DNA of 64,000 bases from Verrucomicrobiota bacterium (GTDB lineage: Bacteria; Verrucomicrobiota; Verrucomicrobiia; Limisphaerales; UBA8199), in the NCBI GenBank assembly GCA_012517205.1, contig JAAYVL010000022.1, positions 1 through 64,000 of the forward strand. The letters are read 5' to 3'. This document shows positions 1 through 7,072 of the stretch, in pieces. The position numbers and the translations under genes are program-made. Below the pieces are notes generated by a model. It ran no database searches. It had not been told where the DNA came from and saw only the letters and a program-made list of their open reading frames with translations. Each line of letters starts with the position of its first letter. Position 1 is the stretch's first letter.

Positions 1-637
1 CAGGCTCGTTCTCCGCATCCAGTACGCGCCTGAGTTCACGAGCACGCAAGAGCGGTAGAAGGGGGCGAATGGTTTCCGCCGCGCGCTCGATGCCGCCGAT
101 GCTGGTCGCGTAGCGAACCAAATCATACGCCGTCGCCTCGGCCGTGCTGACCAAAAGTGGCGCGACCGCTCCGGCGGCTTGCTGTGTCGGCGTCCGCTCA
201 ATCCCCCGCTTGACGAAGAACCTGACTTGAACCCGCCCCACCTTGATCGTGCGGCAAGGACGGTTGGTCATCACCTGTGTGACTTGGAGCGCTTGCGGAT
301 TTGAGCCATACGAGCTGGCGGCGGATTGCAGCGCCAGGTAATACGGTCGGCCCAGCCAGGTGAAGTAGTCTTGAAGCCACCAAGTCGCCGGTGGCGCTCC
401 CATGCTGCGATGTTCGGGGCTGACAATCAGGTAGAACGGCTGCCTTGGTGAAAGCCGGACGATTTTACCCCGCAGTCGTGACAACTGGCGCTTGGCGGCA
501 ATCGCCGACAACCCCGTTTCCTTGACCAAATCTTTTAGCACAATCGTGACACGCCCCAAGGCTAGGCGTGCATCGCACAATGCCTCAGCCGCGCCGATTC
601 GGCGGGCCTTGGAGGCGCTTTTGGTCCGATTTTTCAT
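1..637 (-). CDS. AbiEi-family type IV antitoxin (3' end cut by window)
   Basis: Reading the minus strand from an ATG at 637 gives an uninterrupted frame of at least 212 codons that leaves the window at position 1. The N-terminal third holds a probable winged-helix segment (LVKETGLSAIAAKRQLSRLR). It is followed by the hallmarks of the AbiEi C-terminal domain: YLIVSPEHRSMGAPPATWWL, then LGRPYYLALQSAASSYG, then FFVKRGIERTPTQ, then STAEATAYDLVRYATSIGGI. AbiEi proteins repress their own operon and counteract the AbiEii nucleotidyltransferase toxin, which is normally encoded directly downstream; here that place lies outside the window. No Shine-Dalgarno sequence precedes the ATG, and a promoter-like pair sits immediately upstream. 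The family call is firm. Whether the system is complete cannot be seen. Confidence 0.85.
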   Translation of the reverse strand, partial: MKNRTKSASKARRIGAAEALCDARLALGRVTIVLKDLVKETGLSAIAAKRQLSRLRGKIVRLSPRQPFYLIVSPEHRSMGAPPATWWLQDYFTWLGRPYYLALQSAASSYGSNPQALQVTQVMTNRPCRTIKVGRVQVRFFVKRGIERTPTQQAAGAVAPLLVSTAEATAYDLVRYATSIGGIERAAETIRPLLPLLRARELRRVLDAENEP

Positions 638-643
638 TTCTGT

Positions 644-672
644 ATCGTATCGTCTGACGGTTCATTATGCAA
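644..672 (-). promoter_or_regulatory. Candidate promoter of the AbiEi gene, possibly leaderless
   Basis: Read on the minus strand, TTGCAT (667-672), a 17-base spacer and TACGAT (644-649) form a sigma70-like pair. Only 6 bases separate the -10 box from the ATG at 637, so transcription would begin at or next to the start codon. The short tandem ATCGTATCGT inside it could be an autoregulatory site, as AbiEi proteins bind their own promoter; this is inference. Confidence 0.35.
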
Positions 673-969
673 ACGCTATTCTTGGCCTTTTCTGCGTTGC
701 TGAGCTCGCAACTGCGAGCAGCTCGCCTCCTGACGATTAGAAATCGGCCTGCAATTGAAGGCAAAGCCGCTATCGGCTAGGAACAAAAATACCCAAGGGT
801 TCGAAGACTAGTCTGGGTAGAATAGGCGGCTGCCTGATCGGGCGTTTCGCACTGTTGCATGGTGTCGGGTGTGGGACATTCCCGGAGTGAAACAATTTTC
901 CATTCCTGGGGTTGGGCTGGGAATTTGATCGGCTTGACGATTTATTCGTTAGTTGCGGAGCAGGTGCAG

Positions 970-1245
970 GGCATCCGTTGGAGATGAGGTTTTCAGTCGT
1001 GTTCATGTTTTGCGTTTCGTTTGTTAAAGGAGCGGGACTACTCTCTTCACCTCCTTCCCCGAGAGAGCAGCCCCGCTCCGAACGAAACGCCCTGCGTGTG
1101 CGCGCGCTGTCGGGCGACGGAGCATCAGCAACGGAGTGACAGCGGGCGAAAAGATGTTTCGACCGCTGGCGCGAAGTTGCGCGGAGCAACCAGAGGCGAG
1201 GGCATACGCGGGTGAACACGACCCAAAACCTCATCGGCGGATGCC
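970..1245. repeat. 276-base nested inverted-repeat (cruciform-like) element
   Basis: The outer arms are 970-1005 and 1213-1245. They are complementary over GGCATCCG, GATGAGGTTTT and GTCGTGTTCA, with one 3-base length difference and one two-base mismatch. Inside, 1012-1021 pairs perfectly with 1081-1090 (GCGTTTCGTT/AACGAAACGC), 1029-1036 pairs with 1072-1079 (GGAGCGGG), and a CTCTCT/AGAGAG stem closes that loop. A second internal stem is CGCTGTC 1105-1111 with GACAGCG 1138-1144. Both outer arms begin a similar reading frame pointing outwards (M/V-NTT-x-NLI). It could be a MITE, an att-like recombination site or a structured RNA; the sequence does not decide. Confidence 0.7.
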
Positions 1246-1526
1246 GACACTGAACTGCGAGCCTTCCAGTCCTTTACAGATTACTCAGCGTCCTGAGCAT
1301 TTTTGCTCAGAAGGGTAAGCGTCAGCCGGAATAAAAGGCGAGGGTTCAAAACCGACCCTCGTCTTTGAGTCGAAAGAAGTGCCAGTGAAAGTGCCAGTGA
1401 ACGGGTGGCAAATGTGTAATTGGCGAGTACTTGATTTGTATTGCACGGGTACTGTGGAGTGCTTGACACGCACGCGAACATCCCTGATTCTATTGGCGTT
1501 CGACAGCTATGAGGCTGTACGCCTCT

Positions 1527-1594
1527 GGTGGCGGGGCGGTAGTAACGGAGTAGCTCAAATGGCTATTATCGTTCGATTCCGACCCTCGCCTCCA
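1527..1594 (+). other. Degenerate tRNA-like sequence / possible attachment-site remnant
   Basis: The segment ends in a T-loop motif (GTTCGATTC), followed by CGACCCTCGCCTCCA, as the 3' end of a tRNA gene would. GGTGGCG at 1527 pairs with CGCCTCC with one mismatch. TAGC-TCAAAT-GCTA resembles a D-arm. There is no room for an anticodon arm and the T-stem pairs poorly, so this is not a working tRNA. A related 18-mer at 1344-1361 matches 1571-1588 at 15 of 18 positions. Islands that integrate into tRNA 3' ends leave such fragments at their far end. Confidence 0.35.
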
Positions 1595-1929
1595 TCCGTA
1601 ATGTCGGAAGTAGAAGGAGTTAAGCAGGGCGAAAGAGCCACTGCCAGTAAACTGCGAACTTCCTGCGCTTATACCTTCCGGCACCTCCGATAGCTCCACA
1701 CCTATCCGTCGTGCAAATCAACAGCGTCGTTGGGGGATTTGGCTGCGCCGAGTCGTTCGTCAAGCGCGTCTCACCAGTACGCTGATATGAGGCTCCGCGC
1801 GTCTCTCCGTTGCCCCCGCCAGTGAACTTCGGAACCAACTGAAGTTCAGCACAAACATGGCGACGCCAGTTTTCAGGTATTGACCCATTCTGTATCCCCA
1901 TGAGTATCAGCCTCGCGCGTGGTTTGCTT

Positions 1930-1957
1930 TTGCTTTTTGAGGGGTAATTCATACTCT
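1930..1957 (+). promoter_or_regulatory. Candidate hisS promoter
   Basis: TTGCTT (1930-1935), a 16-base spacer and TACTCT (1952-1957) precede the hisS ATG at 1968 by only 10 bases, giving a leader of a few nucleotides. No Shine-Dalgarno sequence is present. Confidence 0.35.
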
Positions 1958-1967
1958 CTGGTCATTT

Positions 1968-3263
1968 ATGGAACGTCTGCCTGGTTTTCGCGATTTTTAT
2001 CCCGAACCACTGCCGCAACCCGGCTTGTGGAGTGCGAATGCACGCCAATATATTTTCAATACCTGGCGCAGCCTGGCGCGGCGCTACGGTTTCCACGAAT
2101 ACGATGGCCCCCCACTGGAACCACTGGAACTCTTCACCACTAAGAGCGGCGAGGAAATCGTCGGCCAACTCTACCATTTCACCGATAAAAGCGAACGGCA
2201 GGTTTCTCTTCGCCCGGAAATGACGCCCACGCTGGCGCGCATGATCGCCGCCTGTGAGCGGGGGTACAAAAAGCCGTTCAAATGGTTCGCCTTGCCGCAA
2301 CTCTTTCGCTATGAGCGCCAGCAAAAAGGGCGCTTGCGCGAGCACTTTCAGTTCAACGCCGACATTGTTGGCGAAAAAGACCCTGCCGCTGACGCGGAAC
2401 TCATTGCACTCTTGATTGATACGCTCCGCTCTTTTGGATTAACGCACGAGGATTTCGTCATTCGCCTCAGCAGCCGCAACGCCTGGCAGGTGTTTTTCCG
2501 GCACCGGCACGGCGCGGCAACGCAGGAATACGCTTTTTATCAAATCATTGATAAATTGGAGCGCGAGGCACCGGAGCAAAGCAACGAAAAGCTCGAACGC
2601 CTCGGGTTTTCTCTGGCGGAGGTGTCTTCCTTTATCGCGCAAGGCGAGCCCACGGCCGAGTTGACAGCCATACTGGCCAATCTTGCCGCTCGCGGACTCA
2701 GGGATTACGTGAAGGTTGATTACCACGTCATTCGCGGGCTGGCTTATTATACCGGCGTCGTTTTTGAGGCGTTCGACCGCAAAGGTGAGTTTCGCGCCAT
2801 CGCCGGCGGCGGCCGCTACGACAACCTCGTCAAACTTATTAGCCAGGGGCGCGTGGATCTTCCCGCCTTGGGCTTCGGCATGGGCGATGTGGTGCTGCTG
2901 GAACTGCTTCGGGCGCGGGCATTGTTGCCAAAGTTTACCGCTGCGCTGGACGTCTTTTGCCTAGTCGAAGATGAGAATCTGCGAGTCGAATTCCTGAAAG
3001 TGATCCACGACTTACGGGCTGCCGGTCTAGCTGTGGATTATTCGCTGACCGCCGCTAAACCAGATCGGCAGTTCAAACGCGCGCAGGAACTTAACGCGAC
3101 GTACACGCTCAAACTGGAACGAGATCCGGCGGGCATGCTCCTGGCGCGGATCAAGAACCTCGAGGCTCGGCAGGAAAGCGTAGTTCTCCCCGCTGAGGTC
3201 GTCACTTGGTTGAAGGGGCGCCAAGGCCAGGAAGGGTTTCGGGGTGATCCCGCAAAGGCCTGA
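1968..3263 (+). CDS. hisS: Histidyl-tRNA synthetase
   Basis: This 431-residue class II aminoacyl-tRNA synthetase charges tRNA-His with histidine in the cytoplasm. Motif 2 is at about 113-130 (FRYERQQKGRLREHFQFN). The histidine-specific RGLAYYTG motif carrying the catalytic arginine is at about 256-263, and the motif 3 region AGGGRYDNL is at about 279-287. The length fits HisRS. The paralogue HisZ is less likely because the catalytic arginine and active-site loops are kept. The gene stands alone, downstream of the accessory left edge and convergent with the rplS operon. The start is the first ATG of the frame, next to a promoter-like sequence. Confidence 0.93.
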   Translation: MERLPGFRDFYPEPLPQPGLWSANARQYIFNTWRSLARRYGFHEYDGPPLEPLELFTTKSGEEIVGQLYHFTDKSERQVSLRPEMTPTLARMIAACERGYKKPFKWFALPQLFRYERQQKGRLREHFQFNADIVGEKDPAADAELIALLIDTLRSFGLTHEDFVIRLSSRNAWQVFFRHRHGAATQEYAFYQIIDKLEREAPEQSNEKLERLGFSLAEVSSFIAQGEPTAELTAILANLAARGLRDYVKVDYHVIRGLAYYTGVVFEAFDRKGEFRAIAGGGRYDNLVKLISQGRVDLPALGFGMGDVVLLELLRARALLPKFTAALDVFCLVEDENLRVEFLKVIHDLRAAGLAVDYSLTAAKPDRQFKRAQELNATYTLKLERDPAGMLLARIKNLEARQESVVLPAEVVTWLKGRQGQEGFRGDPAKA

Positions 3264-3333
3264 CCGCTACCAACTTATTTCACGCCCGTAAAAAACGAGG
3301 CCACAGCCACGCTTGCTAACGACCAGGACGCCG

Positions 3334-3723
3334 CTAGGATTTCACGCCCCTGGACGCAGTGGCGGCGGTGCGGGTTTCTTTTTCTTTGACCAGGGTTGCT
3401 CCCTTGCCGACGCGCTTGCGCAGGTAGGTGAGCTTGGCGCGGCGGGTCGCGCCTTTGCGTTCCACTTCCACCTTCGCCACGCGTGGGGAATGTAGCGGAA
3501 ATACCCGCTCCACTCCTTCGCCATAGCTAATACGGCGAACCGTGAACATTTCATTCAACCCATGCCCGCGGCGGCCGATCACCACTCCGGCAAAGACCTG
3601 GATGCGCTCTTTGCCGCTTTCCACAACCTTGGTATGCACCCGCACGGTGTCGCCTACGCCGAAATCCAAAGCGTCTTTGCGATATTGTGCCGACTCAATC
3701 TTATCAAGTAATGCCTGATTCAT
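3334..3723 (-). CDS. rplS: Ribosomal protein L19
   Basis: 129 residues starting [13 protein letters not shown]. The core [19 protein letters not shown] and the [20 protein letters not shown] stretch are typical of bL19, which lies at the 30S-50S interface. A longer frame to 3807 exists, but its extra 28 residues come from the end of trmD and are not L19-like. The chosen ATG lies inside the trmD 3' end, so the genes overlap by 20 bases and are probably translationally coupled. The C-terminal tail after residue 105 is lysine- and threonine-rich and longer than in E. coli. Confidence 0.95.
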   Translation of the reverse strand: MNQALLDKIESAQYRKDALDFGVGDTVRVHTKVVESGKERIQVFAGVVIGRRGHGLNEMFTVRRISYGEGVERVFPLHSPRVAKVEVERKGATRRAKLTYLRKRVGKGATLVKEKETRTAATASRGVKS

Positions 3724-4399
3724 AAAATGTCTTTGCGAACAGGTCCGGTCGCCGTTCCTGGGTTCGCCGTCGCGCCTGTTCTGCGCGCCAGCGGGCGATT
3801 TCTGCATGGTTGCCGGATAGCAACACTTCCGGGACTTTCATGCCGCGGAACTCCGCGGGCCGCGTATATTGCGGGTATTCGAGCAGTTCCTGGCTGAACG
3901 AATCTTCCCGGGCACTGTCTTCATCGCCCAAAACTCCCGGCAGCAATCGGGTAACCGCGTCAATAATAACCATTACCGGCAAAGCGCCATTCGTCAAAAC
4001 GTAGTCGCCAATGGACAACTCGTCATTCGCCAACCGTTCACGCACCCGTTCGTCAAAGCCTTCATAGTGGCCGCATACCATGAGCAAATGCTCCCGGCTT
4101 GCCAGTTCCCGCGCGATCGACTGGTCAAATCGCCGTCCGGCAGGCGATACCAGCAGGACGCGTGTATTCTCACGTGCCAGGTCTTCCACGGCGGCAAAAA
4201 GCGGCTCCGGCTTCAATAACATGCCTGGCCCGCCGCCAAATGGCCGATCGTCCACCGTCTTATGGCGATCAAGCGCGTAATCTCGCAGATTATGGAGCGC
4301 CAACTCCAACCGCCCCGCTTCCCGCGCTCGCCGGATGATGCTTTCGTCGAGCGGCCCCACAAACATCCTCGGGAACAACGTCAACACATCAATCTTCAT
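3704..4399 (-). CDS. trmD: tRNA (guanine-N1)-methyltransferase TrmD
   Basis: 231 residues. TrmD methylates G37 of tRNAs next to the anticodon using S-adenosylmethionine and prevents +1 frameshifting. The N-terminus [13 protein letters not shown], the loop [11 protein letters not shown] (about 50-60), the trefoil-knot cofactor site with [10 protein letters not shown] (about 110-119) and [11 protein letters not shown] (about 129-139) are all present. It is the third gene of rpsP-khpA-trmD-rplS. An 84-base gap separates it from khpA, where rimM would normally be found. Confidence 0.95.
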   Translation of the reverse strand: MKIDVLTLFPRMFVGPLDESIIRRAREAGRLELALHNLRDYALDRHKTVDDRPFGGGPGMLLKPEPLFAAVEDLARENTRVLLVSPAGRRFDQSIARELASREHLLMVCGHYEGFDERVRERLANDELSIGDYVLTNGALPVMVIIDAVTRLLPGVLGDEDSAREDSFSQELLEYPQYTRPAEFRGMKVPEVLLSGNHAEIARWRAEQARRRTQERRPDLFAKTFYESGIT

Positions 4400-4483
4400 C
4401 TTCAGCTTCCGCTTCGCGCTCGCCGGGTTGGCACCCGCACCGGCCCCTCGGCGCAGAGGCCCGGCCTTTCGGTTCCAACACCG

Positions 4484-4729
4484 TCAGGTGGCCGGCCGAT
4501 CTTCCACAATCTCCAGGGTGCAACGCTGCCCTTTCCGGGCGCTCCCGGCAAGCAGCAAAGAGCGGATGGCATTGATCGTCATCCCCTGACGCCCGATAAT
4601 TTTCCCCACATCCTGTGGATGCAGGCGCAACTCATAAACCGTCGTGCCCTCGCGTTCCACTGGCGTAATCGTCACCGCCTCCGGGTTCTGCACCAACCCT
4701 TTGACGACGTATTCAAGGAACGCTTGCAT
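4484..4729 (-). CDS. khpA: KH-domain RNA-binding protein KhpA
   Basis: 81 residues forming a single KH domain with the GxxG loop in GKIIGRQGMTINAIR (about 43-57). KhpA (YlqC) binds RNA and, in Gram-positive bacteria, pairs with KhpB/EloR and affects cell elongation. It is typically encoded between rpsP and rimM/trmD, as here. It lies 23 bases downstream of rpsP. Its role in this phylum is inferred from the family and the conserved position. Confidence 0.9.
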   Translation of the reverse strand: MQAFLEYVVKGLVQNPEAVTITPVEREGTTVYELRLHPQDVGKIIGRQGMTINAIRSLLLAGSARKGQRCTLEIVEDRPAT

Positions 4730-4752
4730 GGAGCCGACGGCGCTTGCTTTGC

Positions 4753-5013
4753 TTAGGCCGTTGCTGCCGCCGCGGCTTTCGTCGCTTTCTTTATAAAGCT
4801 GGCGACAGTCTCGCTCGGCTGCGCGCCTTTACTGACCCAGTATTGGGCGCGGTCCAGCTTTAGCGTGAACTTATCACGCTTCTTTTGCGGCAGGTACGTG
4901 CCCAGTTCCTCGATAAATCTTCCATCGCGGGGGCTGCGTGAATCAGCCACGACGATGCGGTACGCGGGTGTATTCTTCGTCCCGATCCGCTTCAAACGAA
5001 TTTTAACGGCCAT
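4753..5013 (-). CDS. rpsP: Ribosomal protein S16
   Basis: 86 residues. The N-terminus [19 protein letters not shown] and the block [17 protein letters not shown] are diagnostic of bS16, a 30S assembly protein. It is followed by an alanine/lysine tail. It is the first gene of a minus-strand operon with khpA, trmD and rplS. On the minus strand, TTGCCA followed 17 bases later by TAGGCT, about 90 bases upstream, is a possible promoter. Confidence 0.95.
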   Translation of the reverse strand: MAVKIRLKRIGTKNTPAYRIVVADSRSPRDGRFIEELGTYLPQKKRDKFTLKLDRAQYWVSKGAQPSETVASFIKKATKAAAAATA

Positions 5014-5362
5014 AAATCATTTTGTTCTTTGGTAGCGGCGTTCATTCGGCCGCCCGCCTTAATGGGGTCTTCCCAAAAGGAAAACAGAGCCTAGTAGCAC
5101 CACCGTGACTTGGCAAGCCCTGTTTTAGGGTTTTTCTGGCAATAAAGCAGCGGCCCCCAGACAAGGCGAACGACTGTCTTGCGCCGCTCCCAGGACGGAC
5201 GCACGCGCTAAAGACGATTTCCTATCACACACCAGCGAACCGCCAAGGAGGGAACTTTGCAAAGTGAAACGCGTTTGCACGATTACGAGAACGCCACTCA
5301 GCAGGCCCGGTTCTGATTGACGAACTCGCGGCTTGAGAATCTAATTATAGAGCAGCGAGCTT
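5014..5362. other. Divergent intergenic region between rpsP and the TPR gene
   Basis: 349 bases separate two divergent starts. On the minus strand a TTGCCA-N17-TAGGCT pair lies about 90 bases upstream of rpsP. On the plus side an AT-rich TAATTATAG sits about 20 bases before the TPR gene. I see no gene, terminator or riboswitch here. Confidence 0.4.
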
Positions 5363-7042
5363 ATGAAAAAAATCGTCCTAGCGTGTATTATCGTGGCGGT
5401 CGGCTGCCTTGGCTTGTGGTTTTGGGCCCGACCCGCTTATCGGCGGCACCAGGAGATCCGGCTGGTGGAACAAGCCAAGGCATATTTGACCCAAAAGGAA
5501 TATAACAATGCCTCGCTGAGTGCCCGCCGGGCATTGCAGATAAACCCCCGCAACCTGGAGGCATGCCGGGTTATGGCCGATTTGGCCGAAAAAACCCATT
5601 CCCCGGACGCCTTGGACTGGTGGCGTCGAATCGTCGAGGCGGAGCCTAGCATCCCCCATAAACTTCAATTCGCCTCTGCCGCGCTGCATTCACAAAGCCC
5701 TCCCTTTCCCCTGGCGACCCAGATTCTGGAGGAACTGAAAGGAACCGCGACCAACCTCGCCGCCTACCACGCGATTTCGGCCGAACTGGCACTCCGGCTC
5801 AAGCGAACCACGGTCGCGGCCAAACACCTCGAACAAGCCTGCCGGCTTGAACCTACGAATGAATTGCACCAGCTAAACCTCGCCGTCCTGCAACTCGAAT
5901 CAACCAAAGCCGGCGTTCCGTCTGCGGCGCGGGTGACGCTCGAACGCTTGCGTGCCAGCACCAATGTAGGGGATGTCGCCTTACGCTGGCTGGTGGCGGA
6001 GAGTCTCGAACGAAACGATTTCTCCCGGGCGGCCCGATTTTCCCGGCAACTTCTGGCGGATCCACGGGTGGTGATGGGTGACCGTTTGCAGCATCTCGCC
6101 ATCCTTCGCCAATCGCAAAGCCCCGAGTTCAAAGATTATCTTCGCACGCAGCAAAGAAATGCCACCACCAACGCGGCGCAAGTCTATGCGCTCTCGACAT
6201 GGATGGTCGAGCGCGGCCTGGCCGATGACGCGCTCACCTGGCTGCTGGCCTGTCCGGCCAAACTGCAAGCTGAACAACCGGTTCTTCTGGCGGTGGCGGA
6301 TTGCTATATGGCCAGGAAGGATTGGCACGGCCTCGATCAGGCCCTTTCCGCACAGAATTGGGGCGACCGCGAATTCCTGCGGTTTGCTTTTCTTGCCCGC
6401 GCGGCGACGGAGCTCAATCAGAAACTGGCGGCCGACGCCCGCTGGCGCACCGCCATTCGCAATGCCGGGGATCGCCTGGGCCCTTTGACCACCCTGCTGA
6501 CTTTGGCCACCAAGTGGGGGCAGGAGCAGGCCCGGGAAGATTTGCTTTGGCGAATCGCGCAGCGCTTCCCCAGGGATCAGTGGGCGCTGCGCGAGCTGGA
6601 ACGAACCTATACCCTGGCCGGCAACACGCTGGGGCTGAACAAGGTGTACTCCAGCATGGCCAGCTATGCCCCGCAAAACTTCGTTGCTCAAAACAACCTG
6701 GCGGCCACCTCCCTGCTGCTCAAACTGAACCTGCCCCGGACGCACGAACTGGCCCGGGAACTCTTCACCCAGCACCCCGAACAGGCCGTGATCGCCTCCA
6801 CCTACGCCTATTCGCTTTATCTGCAAAACCGAACCCGGGAAGGCCTGGCCGTGCTCCAAAAGCTGAAACCCGAAGACCTCGAAAACCCGTCCGTGGCGCT
6901 CTACTATGGGATCCTGTTGACGGCCGTCGGCGAGGGCAACAAAGCCAGCCCTTACCTGCGCATCGCGCAGGATTCCAGCCTGCTGCCGGAAGAAAAAATA
7001 CTGCTGGCCGAAGCGCTCAAAAGGCCCGGCTCGAATTCCTGA
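5363..7042 (+). CDS. Membrane-anchored tetratricopeptide-repeat protein
   Basis: 559 residues. An uncleaved signal anchor (about 4-20, IVLACIIVAVGCLGLWFWA) is followed by helical pairs of TPR type, for example AKAYLTQKEYNNASLSARRA followed by LQINPRN, and LEQACRLEPTNELHQLNLA. Such proteins are scaffolds and have no catalytic residues. The gene is monocistronic, divergent from rpsP and convergent with nrdJ. The anchor places the repeats on the outside of the inner membrane. The specific partner is unknown; TPR proteins of this shape occur in exopolysaccharide and secretion loci, but nothing adjacent confirms that. Confidence 0.8.
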   Translation: MKKIVLACIIVAVGCLGLWFWARPAYRRHQEIRLVEQAKAYLTQKEYNNASLSARRALQINPRNLEACRVMADLAEKTHSPDALDWWRRIVEAEPSIPHKLQFASAALHSQSPPFPLATQILEELKGTATNLAAYHAISAELALRLKRTTVAAKHLEQACRLEPTNELHQLNLAVLQLESTKAGVPSAARVTLERLRASTNVGDVALRWLVAESLERNDFSRAARFSRQLLADPRVVMGDRLQHLAILRQSQSPEFKDYLRTQQRNATTNAAQVYALSTWMVERGLADDALTWLLACPAKLQAEQPVLLAVADCYMARKDWHGLDQALSAQNWGDREFLRFAFLARAATELNQKLAADARWRTAIRNAGDRLGPLTTLLTLATKWGQEQAREDLLWRIAQRFPRDQWALRELERTYTLAGNTLGLNKVYSSMASYAPQNFVAQNNLAATSLLLKLNLPRTHELARELFTQHPEQAVIASTYAYSLYLQNRTREGLAVLQKLKPEDLENPSVALYYGILLTAVGEGNKASPYLRIAQDSSLLPEEKILLAEALKRPGSNS

Positions 7043-7050
7043 CGGCCATC

Positions 7051-7070
7051 CCCGGCGATCGTTCGCCGGG
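7051..7070. terminator. Bidirectional terminator hairpin between convergent genes
   Basis: CCCGGCGA (7051-7058) and TCGCCGGG (7063-7070) form a perfect 8-base stem with the tetraloop TCGT. It sits in the 30-base gap between the TPR gene and nrdJ. The following T-run is only three bases, so termination may be weak or assisted. Confidence 0.6.
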
Positions 7071-7072
7071 TT

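Larger units (their letters stand above)
638..1967. other. Long accessory intergenic region without a convincing gene
   Basis: Between the antitoxin gene and hisS lie 1.3 kb of visibly lower-G+C sequence. Several open frames exist but none has a recognisable domain or a good ribosome-binding site. The region contains a large inverted-repeat element (970-1245), a hairpin CTGAGC/GCTCAG near 1291-1308, a hairpin CGAGGGT/ACCCTCG (1339-1361), a tandem GTGCCAGTGAA repeat near 1380-1400 and a tRNA-3'-end-like sequence (1571-1594). The stretch 1600-1940 holds nothing I can name. The composition and neighbours suggest the edge of a transferred island. Confidence 0.6.

Noticed and set aside
770..1234. 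154-residue minus-strand frame
   Set aside because: Its first half runs through the inverted-repeat element and its composition is not protein-like; only the outward part from 1006 could be a small gene, and it has no family or ribosome-binding site.
970..1245. Integron attC site
   Set aside because: The nested palindrome is suggestive, but the conserved GTTRRRY/RYYYAAC boxes are not found in the right places and no integron integrase is visible.
1527..1594. Complete tRNA gene
   Set aside because: The T-loop and acceptor end look right, but there is no anticodon arm, the T-stem does not pair and the length is only 68 bases.
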